Source: Candidatus Edwardsbacteria bacterium
Lineage (GTDB): Bacteria > Edwardsbacteria > AC1 > EtOH8
DNA length: 64,000 bases
Direction: 5' to 3'
Assembly: GCA_031082425.1 (NCBI GenBank)
Contig: JAVHLB010000005.1
Span: 32,001 to 96,000, forward strand
The notes under the pieces were generated by a model that was given only the letters and a program-made list of their open reading frames with translations, did no database searches and was not told the DNA's origin. Numbering within the stretch: position 1 is the first letter of the stretch; every line of letters begins with the position of its first letter. Positions 47,415 to 55,768 of the stretch are shown here, piece by piece. The position numbers and the translations under genes were made by a program.

Positions 47415-48197
47415 CTAAACCTTTTTGACCTTAGCACCTATCATCTTTCTGATCTTCTCGAATGAAGGCGGCGGGCCGGTGTTTACCTGTTTGTCATCGA
47501 TAAATAAAGCGTCGGATATTCCCCATTTCAGGAAATTGCCGCGGTCCAGGGTATCCACCGTTTCGAAAACAACCTTCGGGCCTAATTCCAATGCCGCCCG
47601 CCTGGCCCTCTCATGGGTCAAATTCTGGGCCGGGCACCAGCCGTTGATGAACGAGGTGACCGTGACCACCCCCGGCTTCTTTTGCGGCCTGGCCCTCTGC
47701 TTGATCCATCTGGGCGCCTGGGCATCGGCGGAGAAAGGCTTCCAGAGCAGCTGGCTGATGCCGTCCCGGTCGGCCTTCTGGTAGCCGTGCCTTTTGAACC
47801 AGGAGGCCTTCATCCAGAAAGGCAGGATCACTCCCCAGGCGGCCAGCCCCTTGGCGCCCAGCGACCGGACGTCCTCTTCTGCGGCTTTCAATAAAGCTTC
47901 GCCCATGCCGGCCTTCTGAAAATTGCCGCGGCCCTTTTTGTATCCGTGGACCCAGATGCAGTTGATGAAATACAGGTCCTGTCCTTCGGCGGTGGAATGT
48001 TCGATGGGCAGGTATTGGATCATGCCGCCGGCCACCCCGTGGTCGTCCAACGCCAGCTTGACCCCCAGGCCCCGGTCCTTCATCTTGCCGTACCATTTTT
48101 CCTTGTGGTCGCCGGCCTCCTTGATCTCATCGGACCAGTCCTCCAGGCACAGGAAATACGAACTTAGATCTTTCTGACCAAGGTCAATTATCTGCAT
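47415..48197 (-). CDS. GNAT acetyltransferase fused to a YoaP-like thioredoxin-fold domain (260 aa)
   Basis: ATG 48197 has GGAGGAGAAAT upstream. Residues about 1-150 form a GNAT domain with the acetyl-CoA loop FQKAGMGEALLKAAEEDVRS and the later strand LPFWMKASWFKRHGYQKAD. The C-terminal part (about 165-260) matches YoaP-like domains: VTVTSFINGWCPAQNLTHER carries a single Cys where thioredoxins have CxxC, ending in ISDALFIDDKQVNTGPPPS. The substrate is not known. It follows the SPL-type radical SAM gene by 17 nt, so the two are probably one operon. Confidence 0.8.
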   Translation of the reverse strand: MQIIDLGQKDLSSYFLCLEDWSDEIKEAGDHKEKWYGKMKDRGLGVKLALDDHGVAGGMIQYLPIEHSTAEGQDLYFINCIWVHGYKKGRGNFQKAGMGEALLKAAEEDVRSLGAKGLAAWGVILPFWMKASWFKRHGYQKADRDGISQLLWKPFSADAQAPRWIKQRARPQKKPGVVTVTSFINGWCPAQNLTHERARRAALELGPKVVFETVDTLDRGNFLKWGISDALFIDDKQVNTGPPPSFEKIRKMIGAKVKKV

Positions 48198-48214
48198 ATT
48201 TCTCCTCCGATGGA

Positions 48215-49084
48215 TTAGAAAAGTGTCGGCTGGCATTTGTTTTGCGGCTGGTAGAATTCCATGCCGGGCCGGAGGCCATTCCTGTCGCAGGCTTCAAGAA
48301 ATACCTTTCCCAGCCGGTCATGGTCCGGCGAGGGGCATTGATACTGTTGACCGTAATCCTTTTCGTATCTGCTTTTAAGATCAGGGAAATGCTCATCCAG
48401 CTTTTGGTAATAATATTCCCGCTGGCCCTGCCTGATGGACATGCCGAAGACCGGGATGATGTACTTTGCCCCGCTGTCCCTGGCCCGGCGGACGATATCC
48501 TTGACATTCTCCTCGGTGTCGGTGATGAACGGCAGCAAAGGCATCATGGTTATTCCGGTATAGATGCCGTTCTTGCTTAGTTCTTCCAAGGCCTTCAGCC
48601 TTTGGGACGGCAGCGGCGCGCCCGGCTCGATGACGGCGGCCAGCTGGTCGTTGGTGGTAATGACCGTAAAGGTAACTGCGGCGTAGGTTTTGGATATTTG
48701 GCGCAAAAGGTCGATATCCCTTAGCACCAGGTCGCTCTTGGTGATCATGTGCACCGGAAAGCTGTATCGGACCATCAGTTCCAAAGATTTTCGGGTCAAT
48801 TGGTATTGCTTCTCTACCGGCTGGTAGGGATCGTTCATGGAGCCGGTGCCGATGGTGCCTTTGACCCTTTTGGAAGGCAGCTCTTTTTTCAGCAGTTCGA
48901 TGGCGTTGGTTTTGACCAGGATGTCGGAGAAATTCTCGATCCGGTAGCAGGAACTGCGGGAATCGCAGTAGATGCAGCCGTGGGCACAGCCCCGGTAGAG
49001 GTTCATGTTGTATTTCAGGCCGAACCAGTTGTCGGGCCCGGGGACGTGCGACAGCATGGTCTTGGCTGTTATCTCTTTGATCAT
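48215..49084 (-). CDS. SPL-type radical SAM protein (289 aa)
   Basis: The radical SAM cluster motif is RGCAHGCIYCDSRS (Cys at about residues 29, 33 and 36). Further typical stretches are GTGSMNDPYQPVEKQYQLTR, HMITKSDLVLRDIDLL, TVITTNDQLAAVIEPGAPLP and GITMMPLLPFITDTEEN, all placed as in the SplB-like/Rv2578c group. Spore photoproduct lyases repair UV-damaged DNA, but this wider group is largely uncharacterised and the bacterium shows no other sporulation gene. I chose ATG 49084 with AGGATTTAAT before it. It has a promoter about 95 bp upstream. Confidence 0.8.
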   Translation of the reverse strand: MIKEITAKTMLSHVPGPDNWFGLKYNMNLYRGCAHGCIYCDSRSSCYRIENFSDILVKTNAIELLKKELPSKRVKGTIGTGSMNDPYQPVEKQYQLTRKSLELMVRYSFPVHMITKSDLVLRDIDLLRQISKTYAAVTFTVITTNDQLAAVIEPGAPLPSQRLKALEELSKNGIYTGITMMPLLPFITDTEENVKDIVRRARDSGAKYIIPVFGMSIRQGQREYYYQKLDEHFPDLKSRYEKDYGQQYQCPSPDHDRLGKVFLEACDRNGLRPGMEFYQPQNKCQPTLF

Positions 49085-49096
49085 ATTAAATCCTTT

Positions 49097-49117
49097 GCCA
49101 CCAAGACACCAAGGCAC
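49097..49117. repeat. Short dispersed-type repeat in a 5' leader (family C)
   Basis: GCCACCAAGACACCAAGGCA is a sequence seen as a scattered repeat in many bacterial genomes. Only one copy is in this window, so the call rests on recollection, not on a second local copy. It lies in the untranslated leader of the radical SAM gene. Confidence 0.35.
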
Positions 49118-49179
49118 AAAATATTTAACTGTTCAATTTACCCGTAAAGAAGTAATACTGGTGTGACATTGATACCATT

Positions 49180-49208
49180 AGTTTATAATCAGACGCTGGC
49201 AAAGTCAA
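49180..49208 (-). promoter_or_regulatory. Promoter of the radical SAM/GNAT operon
   Basis: On the minus strand TTGACT (complement of 49,203-49,208) and TAAACT (complement of 49,180-49,185), spacer 17 bp. Confidence 0.5.
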
Positions 49209-49301
49209 GAAAAAACCACCCCTCCGTCCCCTCCTTAGAGCTGGCACTGATCAAGACGAAGTGCAAGAACGGGATTAAAAAAGCCCGCATTGCTGCAGGC
49301 T

Positions 49302-49339
49302 GACCCCTCCCCTACCCCTCCCCCAAAGGGAGAGGGGTT
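49302..49339 (-). repeat. GC-rich palindromic dispersed repeat (reverse orientation, host part)
   Basis: GACCCCTCCCCTACCCCTCC followed by CCCAAAGGGAGAGGGG is the reverse complement of the phage-region unit. It lies just after the msrA stop codon and could also act as its terminator (GGGAGAGGGGTTTT). Confidence 0.85.
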
Positions 49340-49341
49340 TT

Positions 49342-49950
49342 CTAAAACTTACAACTGCCGCCGCCCTTCTTCCGGTAATACTGTTGGTGGTATTCCTCGG
49401 CCCGGTAGAATTCCCCGGCCTTGGTGATCTCGGTGACTATAGGCCGGGAGTATTTGTCTGACCTGTCCAGTTTTTCTTTTGATGCCAGGGCCGCCTTCTG
49501 CTGTTCCGGGGTGGTGTAGAATACGGCCGAGCGGTATTGCGAGCCCACATCCGGGCCCTGGCGGTTGGGGGTGGTGGGGTTGTGATTCTCCCAAAAGACC
49601 TTCAGCAGATCATCATAGCTGATGACCGCCGGGTCGTAGGTCAGGCGGATGGCCTCGGCGTGGCCGGTGGTGTCGGTGCAGACCTGCTGGTAGCTGGGAT
49701 CCTGGGTGTGGCCGCCGGTGTAGCCCACCTCGGTGGAGGCGACGCCTTTGAGTTTCTGGAAATCGGCCTCCACCCCCCAGAAACACCCGGCCGCGAATAT
49801 GGCGGTTTCCATCTTTTTATCCTTTGCCTTGGTGTTATCGGGGCGGGTTTGAGATCCGCCCTTGCCTTTATTGTCTTGGCCCTGGGCATTAAGTGTTAGG
49901 ACAAAGCCCAGCAGAAAAGCCAGCAGGCTGAGATAGATTCGTTTATTCAT
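49342..49950 (-). CDS. msrA: Exported peptide-methionine sulfoxide reductase A
   Basis: The catalytic GCFWG motif is at about residues 55-59, followed by the usual TEVGYTGGHTQDPSYQQVCT, GHAEAIRLTYDP, WENHNPTTPNRQGPDVGSQYRS and C-terminal EEYHQQYYRKKGGGSCKF. The enzyme reduces methionine-S-sulfoxide in proteins. An N-terminal signal peptide (IYLSLLAFLLGFVLTLNA) and a charged linker of about 25 residues show that it works outside the cytoplasm. No MsrB domain is fused. It has its own promoter. Confidence 0.93.
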   Translation of the reverse strand: MNKRIYLSLLAFLLGFVLTLNAQGQDNKGKGGSQTRPDNTKAKDKKMETAIFAAGCFWGVEADFQKLKGVASTEVGYTGGHTQDPSYQQVCTDTTGHAEAIRLTYDPAVISYDDLLKVFWENHNPTTPNRQGPDVGSQYRSAVFYTTPEQQKAALASKEKLDRSDKYSRPIVTEITKAGEFYRAEEYHQQYYRKKGGGSCKF

Positions 49951-49971
49951 AAGAAAAACCCTCCTTTAGCC

Positions 49972-50000
49972 AATATAAGGCCGAATAGAGGGTTTGTCAA
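49972..50000 (-). promoter_or_regulatory. Promoter of msrA
   Basis: On the minus strand TTGACA (complement of 49,995-50,000) and TATATT (complement of 49,972-49,977) are separated by 17 bp and lie about 25 bp before the start codon; AAAGGAGGG follows as ribosome-binding site. Confidence 0.7.
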
Positions 50001-50119
50001 GGGTTTCGGGGTTTGTTTTCTATTCTATATTTCATGATATGGCAAGCGTGGATTGCTTCATTTGCCAGAGAACAGCAAACCTCGCAATGACCTGAAAACG
50101 TTCCTCAATCAAATCGGTA

Positions 50120-50171
50120 AAATCTGCGAAAATCAGCGTCCCATTAAGCCCCGGGCACCAGGGTGGGGTCA
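50120..50171. repeat. Short dispersed-type repeat and a GC-rich repeat fragment
   Basis: AAATCTGCGAAAATCAGCGT (family D, known to me as a scattered sequence in bacterial genomes) is followed by ACCAGGGTGGGGTCA, a tail fragment of the GC-rich repeat in forward orientation. The fragment runs into the purL stop codon. Confidence 0.4.
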
Positions 50172-52409
50172 CTTCATCATATTCGGGATAGCCTCTTCCC
50201 AGGCCTTGCGGGCCTCGGCCACCGGGATGTCTATCAGATCCTTTATCACCAGCCGATCCCCGCCCACCGTCCCTAATTTCATAATGTCCACGCCTTGCTT
50301 CTTGGCTAAGACTTCTAATTTCTCAACATCCCCTGCCTTACCTGATAGGATAATGCGGCTCTGGGTCTCGGCGAACAACTTGAGATCGCCCCTGCCGGGC
50401 AGATCTTTAATATCGACCGTCACGCCCGTCCCCCCTCGCCCATCGGGAGAGAGGTCCGAAAAACAGCATTCGGCCAAAGCCACCGCCAGCCCGCCCTCGG
50501 AGCAGTCGTGGGCCGAGCGCACCAGTCCGGCCCTGATGGCCTCCCGGACAAAATCGTGCAGTTTCTTTTCGGCCTCCAGGTCTATGGCCGGGGCGTCTCC
50601 GTTCACCTGGCCGTGCACAACCTTGAGATACTCCGAGCCCCCGATGTCCGGCTGGGATTTTATGTCGCCGGCCAGAAAGACGATATCGCCGGCTTCTTTG
50701 AACCACTGGGTGGTGATGTGCGACAGGTCCTCGATCAGCCCCACCATCCCTATCAAGGGCGTGGGATAGACGCTGTGGGTCAAACTTTCATTATACAGGC
50801 TGACATTGCCGGAGATCACCGGAACTTCCAGCACCTTGCAGGCCTGGGCCAGCCCCTCCACCGCCTGCTTCATCTGATAGAAGACCTCCGGCTTGTAGGG
50901 ATTGCCGAAATTCAGACAGTCGGTCAGTCCCAGTGGTTTTGCCCCGGAACAGGCCAGGTTGCGGGCGGCCTCGGCCACCGCAATGGCCCCGCCGTTGAAG
51001 GGGTTCAGGTAGCAGTACCGCCCGTTGCAGTCGGTGGTGATGCCGATGGCCTTGTTGGTGCCGCGGATCCTTAGGACGGCTGCATCGGAGCCCGGAAGGA
51101 CAGCAGTATTGGTCCTCACCTGGTGATCGTATTGCTGATACACCCAGCGTTTGCTGGCAATGGTAGGGGCCGATAGTACACTATTTAGCGACTTATTGTG
51201 ATCCTTTGGTTCTTTTATGTCGTTTTGTATGAATTGCTTTAACTTATCAAGATAACCCGGTCTGTTGCTTTCTCTTTGGTATACCGGGGCCTCATCAACC
51301 AGGGCCTTTACCGGGATGTCGGCAAAGACCTCGTCCTTCCATTTGATCCTGACTTTCCCGTCATTGGTGACCACCCCTATTGAGGAACAATGAAGTTCCC
51401 ATTTGTCAAATATCGCTTTGATCCGGTCGTAATTCTCCTTTGGCGCCACCACCACCATCCTTTCCTGGGATTCGGACAGCATGATCTCATAAGGGGTCAT
51501 GCCCGTCTCCCGAAGCGGTACTTTGGCCATATCCATCTCCAGTCCGGTCCCGGCCCGGGAGGCCATCTCGATGGACGAGCTGGTCAGCCCGGCCGCCCCC
51601 ATGTCCTGGATGCCCACCGCCAGTCCGGACTCGATCAGCTCCAGGGTGGCTTCCAATAAAAGCTTTTTGGTAAAGGGATCCCCTATCTGGACCGAGGGCC
51701 GTTTGGCCGAGGATGCCTCGGACAGCTCCTCGGAGGCGAAGGTGGCCCCGTGGATGCCGTCCCGGCCGGTGGTGGCCCCCACCGCGATCACCAGGTTGCC
51801 CGGCCCGGTAGCGAAGCCCCGCATGATCTTGTTGTTCTCCACCAGCCCCAGGCACATCACGTTGACCAGCGGGTTGGTGGTATAGGACTCGTCGAACACC
51901 ACCGATCCGCCCACCGTCGGAATGCCCACGCAGTTGCCGTAATCGGCGATGCCGGAGACCACCCCGGAGAACAGGTGACGGACGTGGGCGTCATCCAGCG
52001 ATCCGAAATACAGCGGGTCCATCAGGGCGATGGGCCTGGCCCCCATGGTGAAGATGTCGCGCAGGATGCCGCCGATGCCGGTGGCCGCCCCCTGATAGGG
52101 CTCGATGGCCGAGGGGTGGTTGTGGCTCTCCACCTTCATGGCGATCCCCAGACCGTCCCCGATGTCCACTATCCCGGCGTTCTCCCCCGGCCCCTGCAGC
52201 ACCTGGGGCGCCCGGGTGGGGAACAGCTTCAACAGCGGCTTGGAATTCTTGTAGGAGCAGTGCTCGGACCACAGCACCGAGAAGATGCCCAGCTCGGTAT
52301 AGCTGGGCATCCGCCCCATTATCCGCCGGATGCTGTCGAATTCCTCCTGGTTAAGCCCGAAGCTTTGGGCCAGTTTTATATCTACGATAGGCTCCTGGTG
52401 TTTTGTCAT
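50169..52409 (-). CDS. purL: Phosphoribosylformylglycinamidine synthase subunit PurL
   Basis: The 746-aa length is that of the small PurL that works with separate PurQ and PurS, both present upstream. Recognisable parts: the start QEEFDSIRRIMGRMPSYTELGIFSVLWSEHCSYKNSK (split here for family landmarks), KVESHNHPSAIEPYQGAATG, the glycine-rich VGGSVVFDESY, QDMGAAGLTSSSIEMASRAG, and the second half starting near ITTDCNGRYCYLNPFNGGA. It uses ATP and ammonia from PurQ to form FGAM in purine synthesis. It is the last gene of the long operon, one base after the HD-GYP gene. Confidence 0.95.
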   Translation of the reverse strand: MTKHQEPIVDIKLAQSFGLNQEEFDSIRRIMGRMPSYTELGIFSVLWSEHCSYKNSKPLLKLFPTRAPQVLQGPGENAGIVDIGDGLGIAMKVESHNHPSAIEPYQGAATGIGGILRDIFTMGARPIALMDPLYFGSLDDAHVRHLFSGVVSGIADYGNCVGIPTVGGSVVFDESYTTNPLVNVMCLGLVENNKIMRGFATGPGNLVIAVGATTGRDGIHGATFASEELSEASSAKRPSVQIGDPFTKKLLLEATLELIESGLAVGIQDMGAAGLTSSSIEMASRAGTGLEMDMAKVPLRETGMTPYEIMLSESQERMVVVAPKENYDRIKAIFDKWELHCSSIGVVTNDGKVRIKWKDEVFADIPVKALVDEAPVYQRESNRPGYLDKLKQFIQNDIKEPKDHNKSLNSVLSAPTIASKRWVYQQYDHQVRTNTAVLPGSDAAVLRIRGTNKAIGITTDCNGRYCYLNPFNGGAIAVAEAARNLACSGAKPLGLTDCLNFGNPYKPEVFYQMKQAVEGLAQACKVLEVPVISGNVSLYNESLTHSVYPTPLIGMVGLIEDLSHITTQWFKEAGDIVFLAGDIKSQPDIGGSEYLKVVHGQVNGDAPAIDLEAEKKLHDFVREAIRAGLVRSAHDCSEGGLAVALAECCFSDLSPDGRGGTGVTVDIKDLPGRGDLKLFAETQSRIILSGKAGDVEKLEVLAKKQGVDIMKLGTVGGDRLVIKDLIDIPVAEARKAWEEAIPNMMK

Positions 52410-52410
52410 C

Positions 52411-53208
52411 TTATCTTTTCGAATTTGAAGGTTGCGGTTTATTAGCGCCTCCCGGGGAGGCGGTCTTTCGGGAATTGGCCTTCGGCCCGTTCTGGGAATT
52501 GACCCTGGGCTTGCGGCGCGGTATCTTAAAGGTCTTGCGGAGCAGCGAGATCTTTATGTCCGGCTTCTTGTCCTGGACATGGTTGACAAAAAAGTCCACC
52601 ACCTCGGGATCGAACTGGGTGCCGGAATGGATCAGCAGTTCAGCCTCGGCCGTCTTCTGGGGCAGGCCCTTGCGGTAGGGACGGTCGGCGGTCATGGCAT
52701 CATAGGCGTCGGCCACCGCGATTATCCGGGCCAGCCGGCTGATGTCATTCCCCCTCTTTTTGTTGGGGTAGCCGCTGCCGTCGAATTTTTCGTGATGGTC
52801 CCGGATGATGTCGGCCACCGTGCAGAGCTTGGAAAAGCCGGAGATGATGTGGTAGCCCCGTTCGGCATGATGATGGATCTCGGTCAGGTCGTCGCTGCTC
52901 AATTCCTCTTCTTTATCCAAAGTGGCCTCGTCCACCCCCAGCTTGCCGAAATCGTGCAGCAGGGCCGCCACCTCCAGGGTCAGCAGGTCCTCCTGGGGCA
53001 GGCCCATCCGCATCCCGATGGCCAGGGAGTAAAAGGTCACCCGGATGATGTGCCCGTCATGGTAGGGCACCAGCCGGTCCACCACCTTGGCCAGCTTGCG
53101 CAGCTGGCGGATCATCTTGTCGGGGTCGCCGGCCAGGATCTGGTCCAGCCTGGTCAGCAGGTCGGTGATGGCGTTGACGTCCGGCTGCTTGTACGGCTTG
53201 TTCAGCAT
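52411..53208 (-). CDS. HD-GYP-type phosphodiesterase embedded in the pur operon (265 aa)
   Basis: The metal site HD is in ALLHDFGKLGV (about residues 87-97), followed by HHAERGYHII, the catalytic DHHEKFDGSGYP (about 139-150) with the GYP part, and ARIIAVADAYDAMTADRPYR, all diagnostic of HD-GYP domains that hydrolyse cyclic di-GMP. There is no receiver or other sensor domain. The N-terminal 45 residues are helical and the C-terminus is a basic, disordered tail (RRKPRVNSQNGPKANSRKTA). It is separated by one base each from purQ and purL, so it is made with purine enzymes. Confidence 0.9.
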   Translation of the reverse strand: MLNKPYKQPDVNAITDLLTRLDQILAGDPDKMIRQLRKLAKVVDRLVPYHDGHIIRVTFYSLAIGMRMGLPQEDLLTLEVAALLHDFGKLGVDEATLDKEEELSSDDLTEIHHHAERGYHIISGFSKLCTVADIIRDHHEKFDGSGYPNKKRGNDISRLARIIAVADAYDAMTADRPYRKGLPQKTAEAELLIHSGTQFDPEVVDFFVNHVQDKKPDIKISLLRKTFKIPRRKPRVNSQNGPKANSRKTASPGGANKPQPSNSKR

Positions 53209-53209
53209 G

Positions 53210-53905
53210 TCAGCTTGCTCCCAGGAAGTTCTTGATGGAGTCGAATACCAGGCTTCCGTCGGACGATCCCAGCAGCTGCTCCATGGCCCGCTCCGGGTGG
53301 GGCATCATGCCCAGGACGTTGCCCTGCCGGTTGGTGATGCCGGCGATGTTGTTCAGCGAGCCGTTGGGATTGGCGCTGTCGTCAACCCGGCCCGAGCCGT
53401 CGCTGTAACGGAATACCACCCGGCCGCTGTCCTCCAGCTCCTTTATGGTCCTCTGGTCGGCAAAATAATTGCCCTCCTTGTGGGCGATGGGGACCCTCAG
53501 CAGCTGTCCCGCCGTCAGCCGATTGGTGAACGGCAGGGTATTGTTCTCCACCTTCAGGTGAACCGTTTTGCAGATGAACTGCAGGCTGCGGTTGACCAGC
53601 ATGGCCCCCGGCAGCAGGCCGCTCTCCAGCAGGATCTGAAATCCGTTGCAGATGCCGATCACCGGGCCGCCCTTACCGGCAAAATCCACCACCTGCCGCA
53701 TGATGGGCGAAAAGCGGGCGATGGCCCCGGTCCGGAGGTAGTCGCCGTAGGAGAAGCCGCCGGGCAGGATCACGCAGTCGCAGTTGTTCAGGGAATGCTC
53801 CCGGTGCCAGACATACTCCACCTGGCATTTAAGATGGTCCTTCACCGCCCGGTAGCAGTCGTAGTCGCAGTTGGAGCCGGGGAAGGTAATCACCGCAAAC
53901 TTCAT
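53210..53905 (-). CDS. purQ: Phosphoribosylformylglycinamidine synthase subunit PurQ
   Basis: I chose ATG 53905 with GGAGGG upstream, overlapping the purS stop by 4 nt. The nucleophile Cys is in VIGICNGFQILLE (about residue 87) and the His/Glu pair in MMPHPERAM (about 200). The start FAVITFPGSNCDYDCYRAVK is typical. PurQ hydrolyses glutamine and passes ammonia to PurL. The length of 231 aa is normal. Confidence 0.95.
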   Translation of the reverse strand: MKFAVITFPGSNCDYDCYRAVKDHLKCQVEYVWHREHSLNNCDCVILPGGFSYGDYLRTGAIARFSPIMRQVVDFAGKGGPVIGICNGFQILLESGLLPGAMLVNRSLQFICKTVHLKVENNTLPFTNRLTAGQLLRVPIAHKEGNYFADQRTIKELEDSGRVVFRYSDGSGRVDDSANPNGSLNNIAGITNRQGNVLGMMPHPERAMEQLLGSSDGSLVFDSIKNFLGAS

Positions 53906-54153
53906 TCGCCCTCCCTCAGGGAATAGCTGTACTGCTCGATCACCGGGTTGGAGAGGATCTGCCGGCACATCTGGTCGACCTTTTTCTCCACTTCCTTCCG
54001 GTCGTGGCTGTCGAACCGCACCTGGATGAATTTTCCCATCCGGACCTCCTCGATGTCCCGGTATCCCATGGTCTCCATGGAGCGCTTTAAAGTGGTGCCC
54101 TGGGGGTCCAGCACCAGCTCTTTGAGGGTGACGTGGATCTCAGCTGTCAGCAA
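53902..54153 (-). CDS. purS: Phosphoribosylformylglycinamidine synthase subunit PurS
   Basis: The 83-aa protein has the family pattern: V-x-LKELVLDPQGTTLKRSMETMGY, then VRMGKFIQVRFDS and a C-terminal LSNPVIEQYSYSL. PurS bridges PurQ and PurL. Translation must start at a TTG (54153), preceded by AAAGGAGAAG, because no ATG lies near; the start overlaps the pssA stop by 14 nt. Confidence 0.93.
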   Translation of the reverse strand: MLTAEIHVTLKELVLDPQGTTLKRSMETMGYRDIEEVRMGKFIQVRFDSHDRKEVEKKVDQMCRQILSNPVIEQYSYSLREGE

Positions 54154-54889
54154 TTTTTCTTCTCCTTTTGTTCTTCAATTTTTCCAGGTGGCTTGATTTG
54201 TATATTCTCCGCATCAGGCCGAACAGGATGTATCCGGTCAGGATGGGGAAAAGCGTCAGGTTGGGGTTTTTGATGATTCCCAGGATGGCCAGCATGAACC
54301 CGCCGTAGATCAGGTAGGATCTGAAGCTGCGGTCGGCCATCTTGGGGATGGGCGGATATTCGATGTCGCTGACCATCAGGAAGGAAAGCAGGATGATCAC
54401 CAGCGGGATGAAGCGCACCGGGGACAGGTCGTAGGCCACGGCGTTGCTGAACAGCAGGAAGCTGGCCACCACCCCCCCGGCCGCCGGGGTGGGCAGGCCG
54501 CGGAAGATCTCCTTCTCGGTCAGGCTCTTGATGTTGGCGTTGAACCGGGCCAGCCGGATGGCCCCGGCCACCACGAAGGCGAAGGCGGTCAGGCTGCCCC
54601 ACAGCCCCAGGTTCTTCAGGGCCAGCGGGTAGATCAGGATCATGGGCGCCAGCACGAAGGACACCACGTCGGACAGCGAGTCCAGCTCGGCCCCGAAGCG
54701 GCTGTAGTGGTGGGTCAGCCGGGCCACCATCCCGTCTATGGAATCGAAGAAGCCGGCCAGGATGATCAGCCAGGCCCCCCGGTAATAGTTGCCGTTGAAG
54801 GCCTCGATGATGGCCAGCACCCCGCAGAACAGGTTCCCGCTGGTGAAGACGCTGGGAAGGAATGACGGGGTTTTGATCTTGGGTTTCAT
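54140..54889 (-). CDS. pssA: CDP-diacylglycerol-serine O-phosphatidyltransferase
   Basis: The CDP-alcohol phosphatidyltransferase motif is complete: DSIDGMVARLTHHYSRFGAE followed by LDSLSD (about residues 50-75). About seven membrane helices are visible. The start FLPSVFTSGNLFCGVLAI and the length of 249 aa fit the PssA subgroup, which makes phosphatidylserine. The partner decarboxylase gene lies upstream, giving phosphatidylethanolamine. I chose ATG 54889; an in-frame upstream extension starts with unlikely sequence. The C-terminus is very basic (LEKLKNKRRRK). Confidence 0.92.
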   Translation of the reverse strand: MKPKIKTPSFLPSVFTSGNLFCGVLAIIEAFNGNYYRGAWLIILAGFFDSIDGMVARLTHHYSRFGAELDSLSDVVSFVLAPMILIYPLALKNLGLWGSLTAFAFVVAGAIRLARFNANIKSLTEKEIFRGLPTPAAGGVVASFLLFSNAVAYDLSPVRFIPLVIILLSFLMVSDIEYPPIPKMADRSFRSYLIYGGFMLAILGIIKNPNLTLFPILTGYILFGLMRRIYKSSHLEKLKNKRRRKIADS

Positions 54890-55004
54890 ATGATAAAACC
54901 TATTTATTGAAAATGGCGATCGGGTGGATGCCGCCCTTGACCCTGTCCCGATACCGTGAATGATATCGTTATAAATCATCAAGGCTCTGCCGTGCCTTAC
55001 TCTC

Positions 55005-55107
55005 AGGCCGCCCCAGCGGCCTCTATGAACGACCAGCGACAGGCTATCGCTGAAGGATTTTATTTCGCCTCATCTAGCTTGAAGCCACAATCTGTGATTT
55101 CAAGCTA
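55005..55107. other. Three consecutive hairpins between psd and pssA
   Basis: AGGCCGC/GCGGCCT (55,005-55,022, loop CCCA), CAGCGA/TCGCTG (55,034-55,052) and TAGCTTGAA/TTCAAGCTA with an inner CACA/TGTG (55,075-55,107) follow one another in the only large gap of the operon. None has a good T-run, so they may be mRNA-stability or processing structures, or a dispersed palindromic element. Confidence 0.55.
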
Positions 55108-55111
55108 CTGA

Positions 55112-55768
55112 TTATTTCGTTTCCATCAATTCCCCGATCACCGTCACCCCGCCCTTGACCCTGTCCCCCACTTTCACATTGATCTTGGTGCCCAGCGGCA
55201 GCAGCAGGTCGATCCGGGAGCCGAACTTCATCAGGCCCATCCTCTGCCCGGCGCTTACCTCATCACCCAGCCTGGGATAGCACACCACCCGGCGGGCCAG
55301 GATCCCGGCGATCTGTTTCATCAATATCCTCCCGTGGGGGGTCTCGATCCCCAGTTGCATCTGCTCGTTGGCCAGCGAGGCCTTTTCCTCGAAGGCCGGA
55401 AAGAATTTGCCGGGATGATACTGCTGGTATACCACCCGGCCGGAGATGGGGATCCAATTGATGTGGACATCCAGGGGCGATAAAAAGACGCTGACCTGCA
55501 AAACCCTTTGCTGGAATAGAAAAGTGTCCTCGGTTTCCTTTACGATCACCACTTTGCCGTCGGCCGGGGAGATCAGCCGGCCCGGAAGATATTCCCCCTG
55601 CCGGGCCGGGTCGCGAAAGAAGAACATCATGAACAGGGCCACCACCGCAAAGGCCATGGTCAGATAGGCCGTTATCTGGTTTTTGGTGATCAGCCAGGCC
55701 GCCAGGGCGATGACGAAGAACAGCCCGGCGATGATGATGGTCGGCATTCCCTCCGGGGCCAGCTTCAT
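55112..55768 (-). CDS. psd: Phosphatidylserine decarboxylase, short (archaeal/Gram-positive) type
   Basis: The 218-aa protein has two N-terminal membrane helices (TIIIAGLFFVIALAAWLI, YLTMAFAVVALFMMFFF), then FRDPAR, LISPADGKVV and VFLSPLDVHINWIPISGRV. The self-processing site comes near the end in GLMKFGSRIDLLLP, where the Ser becomes the pyruvoyl group. It converts phosphatidylserine to phosphatidylethanolamine. The start overlaps the stop of the GAF/GGDEF gene by 4 nt. Confidence 0.93.
   Translation of the reverse strand: MKLAPEGMPTIIIAGLFFVIALAAWLITKNQITAYLTMAFAVVALFMMFFFRDPARQGEYLPGRLISPADGKVVIVKETEDTFLFQQRVLQVSVFLSPLDVHINWIPISGRVVYQQYHPGKFFPAFEEKASLANEQMQLGIETPHGRILMKQIAGILARRVVCYPRLGDEVSAGQRMGLMKFGSRIDLLLPLGTKINVKVGDRVKGGVTVIGELMETK

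Noticed and set aside
48215..49084. Annotation as a true spore photoproduct lyase
   Set aside because: The motifs fit the broader SplB-like group, but no sporulation context is present, so the specific repair function cannot be claimed.
50053..50769. + strand frame overlapping the end of purL
   Set aside because: It is antisense to a confidently identified enzyme and starts in a repeat-containing spacer.
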